Shown piece by piece: positions 55,776 through 60,027 of a stretch of 60,027 nucleotides of DNA (within the stretch, counting starts at the first letter, position 1; the number at the start of each line of letters is the position of its first letter). A program made the position numbers and the translations under genes. Under the pieces are notes generated by a model, which was not told the origin of the DNA, searched no databases, and saw nothing but the letters and a program-made list of their open reading frames with translations. Source of the DNA: a virus; IMG/VR virus record IMGVR_UViG_3300032315_000413, positions 1-60,027 of that record; one strand, given 5' to 3'.

Positions 55776-58573
55776 TACCTTTCTCCTTCATGGATTTCGC
55801 CGGATTCGATGTTCCCATCTTCTCCGCGTTTGAACTTGACCGTGCGCTGGCGCGGTTTGGCTGCTGTTTCGGCGACAGTCTTCGCGATGTCGGTCGCAAG
55901 ACGCTCGCGGTCTTGGGCCGTGCGCTCTTGGTCGATCATCATCTGCTGACCGGCGACGAGTTCCTCAAGCCGCTGCTTGGAGAACGCGAGTTCGGACTGC
56001 AGGGCTTCGATGCGCTGCTGGAACAGCATGTCGGCGTTTGCCATCTGCTGCTCGAACAGACGCTGGCGCTCGTCGGATTGCAGCTTCTGTTGTTCGAGGC
56101 CCATGGCGCGCTCTTCGTTCGAGAGCTTGATCTGAACCTCGAGCCACTCGCGCTCGGACTTCTTCTGCTCCTGCATTTCCTCGCGCATCTGACGCTGGGA
56201 CTCGAGGTCCATTGCCATCTTGTCAAGCAGCAGTTGTTTTTCCTTGATCGCGTTGTCGGCAGCGGCTTTCTGCATCGTGATCTGGCCGTCCATCTGCGCG
56301 ATCTTGAGGTCGTTCTGCGCCGCAGCCGCGTCAGCCTGCGCTTTCTGAGCCTTAGCCTGCGCGTCCGCTTGGACCTTCTGCATCTCAAGGCGCATCGGAT
56401 CTTGCGGCATGTTCTGCTGCAGCATCTGGCTCATCTGCTGCAAGATCGGCATCGCCTTCATGACGACTTCGTTGGCGGCGAGCGTCTGCTCGACGCGCAC
56501 CGAGGCGAGCGCCTCGATCTGGTCGTCGGTCATGTTGAACGGGGGCGCAGCGGGATTGGTCGCGTGTGCCATCTGCATCTGCGCCTTGATGACCGGGATC
56601 ATCTGATTGACGCCCTTCGTGTAGATCGCCGACAGATGCTTGAACAGGTGCGGCACCAGTGCAGGCGTCGCTTTCATCGCGACGAGCGGGTTGCCGCCAA
56701 GCATCGGCGACTGGAAGAACTGAATGTGCGCCATGATGTGCGCGATGTCGTCTTGGTCGGGGTAGACTTCGACTTTGTCGTTGCCGACCATCATCGCGAC
56801 GTTCTCGGCTGCTGCCGTGCGGCGCTCCGGCTCGGGCGGGATGTTTAGGTATTTCTCGGCGTTCGGCATCCGCAGGACGTCCTGCACGAACGCGCGCTCG
56901 ATCTCGTCGAGCTTGTAGAGCTGCGGCACGAGCGCCGCACGCTGCTGGAGTGCCGTAAACTGCGCGAGCCGCTGCTGCTCGCTGTAGATGGTCGGGTTGG
57001 CGACCGGGATAATGTCGATCTCGCCTTGGAAGTCGCTCGGCTCGACGAACTTCTCGTCGCCAAGCTCGGGCAGGTTCATCTCAGGCAGATAGTCGCGATT
57101 GATCTCGTGCAGGCGCTTTAGCACGCGGTTCATGGACGTGTACTGGCGCATGAAGATCGAACTGAAGACCACGAGGCCTTGCTCGACACGACTGAGCTGC
57201 GTGCCGACCGGCGTGTTCTGGTTGGTGTCCATCGCCTCGTTGTCGAGGCTCGTGCGGACCACACCCTTGGCCGCTGTCGTCAGGAAGCCGAGCAATTGAA
57301 ACAGGACCGGCGACGGCGGGTTGAACGGGATCGGCATCATCGTCTTGCGAATGTCTTGGTCGGGCGAGAGTTGCCCGTCAACCTCGATCACCTCGGTCGG
57401 CTGCATCGTCAGAGATTCGCCGCCGCGACTGCCGCCCTTGAGCTTCAACAGCGTCGGCATGTTGTTGATCAAGGCGCTGTCGAGGAGTGCGCGCATGGCA
57501 CCCGTGATGGCCCCCGCAAGGCCTCCCGCGATGTGCGGAATGCCGATGCCGTAAGACCCGCGCCAGCGGATGAAGTCGAACTCGAACAGGTGGTCGATGG
57601 GTTGGCAATGCTCGTCGTCCTCTTGGTAGTTGCGATAGATCGCCAACAGTCGCATCGTCGCCTTGTCGATGACGATCAGGTACGGACACGGCTTGTCGTC
57701 TTCCTCGAGTGCGATGGTCGTGTAGCACTCGTAGATGTCGCGCAGGCCGTCCTCGTTGTACTGCGTGGATTCTTTGCCCTCGATCTTGCGGTTGGCCGTC
57801 TCGGCGGCTGTCGCCTCCGGCTCTTGCGTTTCGGGGATCAGGTCAAGATCGCGATAGATGCCCGCATCGACGCGGCGCTCGAACTCGAACTGCGTCAAGT
57901 GCAGCACGCGCGTCTTGCGGTGGGCCGAATAGAAACCGCTTGCCGCGAAGGGCAGCAGCACATCGTCGATCGGCACGAACTCAGGGACGGGACGGCCCAT
58001 CTCTCGGTCGAAGTAGATGCTAAAGTACTGCGAGCCGCCGAGCGGGACTTGCGTCTCCATCTGCTCAAACTCGGAGCGGAACTCCGGCATCTGCTCGGTG
58101 ATCTGCCAGTTCATAAAGCGCGACTTGCGTTTGGCCTTCTGGACCTTGTCGTCGGTCGCTTCGCCGAGGATCTTGTCTTTGACCGGCCCGTCGAACGGCA
58201 TCATCTCCTTCATGATGCGCGCACTGAAGTCGATGCACGCCTCAGTGATGATCGGATGCACCGCCTTCGATGCGCCGTTGAACTGCGCGCCACCGGGGGC
58301 GTCGTCGCCCAAGCCGGTGCGACGCAGGCCTTCCTCGTACTGCTCGACGCGCTTCTTGCGCGCCTCGGCGTCCCGCTCAATCTTCTGAATGAGATCCGTC
58401 GCCAGCGTCGATAGCTCGACCTCCGGCATGCTCTCGGCTAGGTTCGCGTAGAAGCCCTCGTCGCGCTCTGGGGCGTCCCCCAGCACGACCAGCGCCCCGC
58501 CATCCGGCGTGTCTTGCACGTCGTCAGGCGGGGCTTCGATCTCGATGAACTCTTCGTTTGAGGGGTCGCTCAC
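55775..58573 (-). CDS. Portal protein with long C-terminal coiled coil
   Basis: 932 residues. Portal core motifs: SRFMNWQITEQMPEFRSEFE, FVPIDDVLLPF, FEFDFIRWRGSYGIGIPHIA, QGLVVFSSIFMRQY, followed by MAHATNPAAPP and a 200-residue coiled coil (DAQAKAQKAQADAAAAQNDL, SERQRMREEMQEQ region), as in P22-type portals whose barrel reaches into the capsid. TAATG overlap with the next gene. Confidence 0.85.
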   Translation of the reverse strand: MSDPSNEEFIEIEAPPDDVQDTPDGGALVVLGDAPERDEGFYANLAESMPEVELSTLATDLIQKIERDAEARKKRVEQYEEGLRRTGLGDDAPGGAQFNGASKAVHPIITEACIDFSARIMKEMMPFDGPVKDKILGEATDDKVQKAKRKSRFMNWQITEQMPEFRSEFEQMETQVPLGGSQYFSIYFDREMGRPVPEFVPIDDVLLPFAASGFYSAHRKTRVLHLTQFEFERRVDAGIYRDLDLIPETQEPEATAAETANRKIEGKESTQYNEDGLRDIYECYTTIALEEDDKPCPYLIVIDKATMRLLAIYRNYQEDDEHCQPIDHLFEFDFIRWRGSYGIGIPHIAGGLAGAITGAMRALLDSALINNMPTLLKLKGGSRGGESLTMQPTEVIEVDGQLSPDQDIRKTMMPIPFNPPSPVLFQLLGFLTTAAKGVVRTSLDNEAMDTNQNTPVGTQLSRVEQGLVVFSSIFMRQYTSMNRVLKRLHEINRDYLPEMNLPELGDEKFVEPSDFQGEIDIIPVANPTIYSEQQRLAQFTALQQRAALVPQLYKLDEIERAFVQDVLRMPNAEKYLNIPPEPERRTAAAENVAMMVGNDKVEVYPDQDDIAHIMAHIQFFQSPMLGGNPLVAMKATPALVPHLFKHLSAIYTKGVNQMIPVIKAQMQMAHATNPAAPPFNMTDDQIEALASVRVEQTLAANEVVMKAMPILQQMSQMLQQNMPQDPMRLEMQKVQADAQAKAQKAQADAAAAQNDLKIAQMDGQITMQKAAADNAIKEKQLLLDKMAMDLESQRQMREEMQEQKKSEREWLEVQIKLSNEERAMGLEQQKLQSDERQRLFEQQMANADMLFQQRIEALQSELAFSKQRLEELVAGQQMMIDQERTAQDRERLATDIAKTVAETAAKPRQRTVKFKRGEDGNIESGEIHEGER

Positions 58574-58809
58574 GTGACGGCCTCATAGAAATCATGGAAC
58601 AACGAGTTCGCGATGACGCGCACGGGGTAGCCATCCTCCAGCACAATCCAATCACCTGCCTCGACAACGTCGCGGTTCTTGAGCAGCAGACGCCCGTCGT
58701 TCAGCACCAGCTCGATCTGGCTCACGACCCAGCCGGGGTATGCCTCCGGCGGCGGGTTCGTCCACTGCAGGGCATCGATCGTGGCGCGCTTGCGGCGATA
58801 CTGGGTCAT
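58570..58809 (-). CDS. Portal-adjacent phage protein (YRKKP/QW family)
   Basis: 79 residues: RRKRATIDALQWTNPPPEA and GDWIVLEDGYPVRVIA match a widespread small phage family (xYRKKPVVIEAxQW...GDWI). Function unknown; found near portal or head genes. Confidence 0.6.
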   Translation of the reverse strand: MTQYRRKRATIDALQWTNPPPEAYPGWVVSQIELVLNDGRLLLKNRDVVEAGDWIVLEDGYPVRVIANSLFHDFYEAVT

Positions 58810-59288
58810 GTTCTCGGCTCATATTGACGGAGGGAGGGGATACCCAATTCATCTTCGCGGCGCTCGCGCTCGGTGTCAGGCAAAAGCGCCATGTGGTAAA
58901 CCTCGTCGGATTGTTTCTGCTTCTTGAGTGTGGACTTGCCCACAAGATACGCCACGAGCTGCGCGCTGCTCATCGTGTGCAAGCGCCAACGGACGATCGC
59001 GTTGCCATATTCCGGCATGATCTCTTCCGGCATTACACGCCACACGACGACGTCGTGGTCACGCGGCTGCTGACTGATCCACTCTACCGTCGCCATGTTG
59101 ACGTCGGCGCGCGAGATCGGCGTGGTGAACTCGCCAATGCCCTTGCCCTGCGGGACGGCGACACCTTGAACGAACGCGATATACGGAATGCCAAACTGTG
59201 AAATATGTTTGGCGTCGCCAATGATCTGGATCGGGAAGTTGGCCGCGATCAAGTCGCGGATAAGTTCGGTAGTGGGTTGTGGGGTCAT
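58806..59288 (-). CDS. Hypothetical phage protein
   Basis: 160 residues, no recognised domain: IAANFPIQIIGDAKHISQFG, HDVVVWRVMPEEIMPEYGNA. Overlaps both neighbours by 4 bases. In the packaging region. Confidence 0.5.
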   Translation of the reverse strand: MTPQPTTELIRDLIAANFPIQIIGDAKHISQFGIPYIAFVQGVAVPQGKGIGEFTTPISRADVNMATVEWISQQPRDHDVVVWRVMPEEIMPEYGNAIVRWRLHTMSSAQLVAYLVGKSTLKKQKQSDEVYHMALLPDTERERREDELGIPSLRQYEPRT

Positions 59289-59467
59289 TGCAGCCTCGCA
59301 TAGTTGATGAGCATGGCATCGGGAATGTACGTCGCGTAGCGCGGCTCGTCGTCGAAACGCAACGAATACTCGCGCACTGTGTAGCCGAGCAGCTTCACCA
59401 TCTCGCTATCCAGCACCGTGCCGCAGCGTCCGTCAGGCAGCGTCACCTTGTCGCCGAGGTACATCAT
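59285..59467 (-). CDS. Hypothetical phage protein
   Basis: 60 residues, beta-like (MYLGDKVTLPDGRCGTVL). Overlaps the ART gene by four bases. Unknown. Confidence 0.5.
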   Translation of the reverse strand: MMYLGDKVTLPDGRCGTVLDSEMVKLLGYTVREYSLRFDDEPRYATYIPDAMLINYARLQ

Positions 59468-60027
59468 GCGAGGAGCGCCTCGATGCGCGCGAGGGTGTCG
59501 GTCGGGGCGGTTTTGTTTACCTTTCCACCCCGCTTATACTTGCGAAGAATGTCGATGAGCTTGTCGTCAAACACGACGTAGTTGCTTGTTCCGGCGCCCG
59601 CGCGGCGCGAGCCTTGGTCGAGATAGCGGATGCCGGGGATGCCCCGCTCTGCCAAATCGCGGCGCGCGAGTTCTGTAGGCTTTGCAAAAAGCGCGTTTTC
59701 GCCAAACTTTGTTTTTAGCGCGTCCCGGTTCGCTTCTATTGACCGCGTGAGCGAATTATAAAGCCCGCCGCCTGTCATGTTTTCGTTTCGGGACGCAAGA
59801 AACGCATTCTTTGCCATATTTCTGTCGGCGGCATTCAATGCGCCACTACCTTGCATTCCCAATTCCGCGACGCGATCCCGCAAGGGGCTATCCATTGGAA
59901 CGGGATTATCCCAATCCAGAAACCGCGCAGGGTCCGCGTTGATGTTCACCTCGTACATGCGGCCTGTTTTAGGAACCGTTGTAAAATTCGCAAGCGGCGA
60001 TCCGCTTTTTACCAAGTCAAGCGTTCG
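59464..60027 (-). CDS. ART-domain polyvalent protein (C-terminal part; continues from base 1)
   Basis: C-terminal part of the gene that starts at 2301; bases 59905-60027 repeat the start of the window, so codons there are counted once. Contains the end of ART domain 2: RYLDQGSRRAGAG and NYVVFDDKLIDIL, then YKRGGKVNKTAP and the terminal ARIEALLA. Stop at 59464-59466, overlapping the next gene by ATGA-type contact. Confidence 0.8.
   Translation of the reverse strand, partial: RTLDLVKSGSPLANFTTVPKTGRMYEVNINADPARFLDWDNPVPMDSPLRDRVAELGMQGSGALNAADRNMAKNAFLASRNENMTGGGLYNSLTRSIEANRDALKTKFGENALFAKPTELARRDLAERGIPGIRYLDQGSRRAGAGTSNYVVFDDKLIDILRKYKRGGKVNKTAPTDTLARIEALLA
59905..60027. repeat. 123-bp terminal direct repeat, right copy
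   Basis: Identical to bases 1-123; marks closure of the circular contig. Genome length without the duplicate is 59,904 bp. Confidence 0.9.

Noticed and set aside
1-60027. tRNA genes
   Set aside because: No cloverleaf with T-loop GGTTCRA-type signature was noticed on either strand; a dedicated scan was not possible.

Overview
This window is a complete tailed-phage genome. The first 123 bases (1-123) are repeated exactly at the end (59905-60027), so the molecule closes into a circle of about 59.9 kb, and one long gene (2301 down to 1, continuing 60027 down to 59464) reads in frame across the join. The virion genes (P22-type portal with a long coiled-coil tail, a gp10-like DNA-stabilisation protein, very large internal virion proteins, no tape measure or contractile sheath recognised) point to a podovirus-like particle. 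The host is most likely an alphaproteobacterium: the phage carries a GcrA-like regulator, a family tied to that class, and its best promoters have TTGACG-type -35 boxes. No integrase, DNA polymerase, RNA polymerase or tRNA gene was recognised.

Layout. An AT-rich control region (about 4.13-4.63 kb) separates two divergent blocks. On the + strand, 4.63-26.5 kb is the early/replication block: small early genes; a 201-residue protein flanked by three arrays of a 5-base repeat; small genes; a helicase plus beta-class DNA methyltransferase pair (8.1-10.5 kb); then, after a reversed island, a recombination/replication operon (DUF7173-like, Sak4-like annealing ATPase, DUF669-like, Cas4/RecB-type nuclease, DEAH helicase; 14.9-19.4 kb); then a run of more than twenty tightly overlapping microgenes (19.7-26.5 kb) that includes the GcrA-like gene, a second dual-HTH regulator and a glycosyltransferase. 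The reversed island (14.8 to 10.6 kb, - strand) encodes a tandem-HTH regulator, a RusA-type resolvase, a C5-cytosine methyltransferase and a Prim-Pol/helicase replication protein.

The - strand late block starts with the small and large terminase genes at 4.1-2.3 kb, passes through a protein with two ADP-ribosyltransferase-like domains, crosses the join at the window end, and runs down to 26.5 kb: portal, paralogous virion proteins, GroES-like protein, scaffold, capsid, tail/connector genes, a tandem glycosyltransferase, fibre proteins, DNA-stabilisation protein, glycine-rich adhesin-like protein, two large internal virion proteins, and last a lysis group (coiled-coil membrane protein, secreted protein, phosphoesterase, SprT-like protease, muramidase-like endolysin, holin). 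The two blocks meet head-on at 26,533-26,536 with overlapping stop codons.

The most unusual part is 5.79-6.82 kb. Three arrays built from a strict 5-base period (GCNNG) surround a gene whose product has a glycine-rich loop reminiscent of Cas/RAMP proteins. A perfect-looking 12-bp hairpin sits between the first two arrays, and an intrinsic terminator ends the third.
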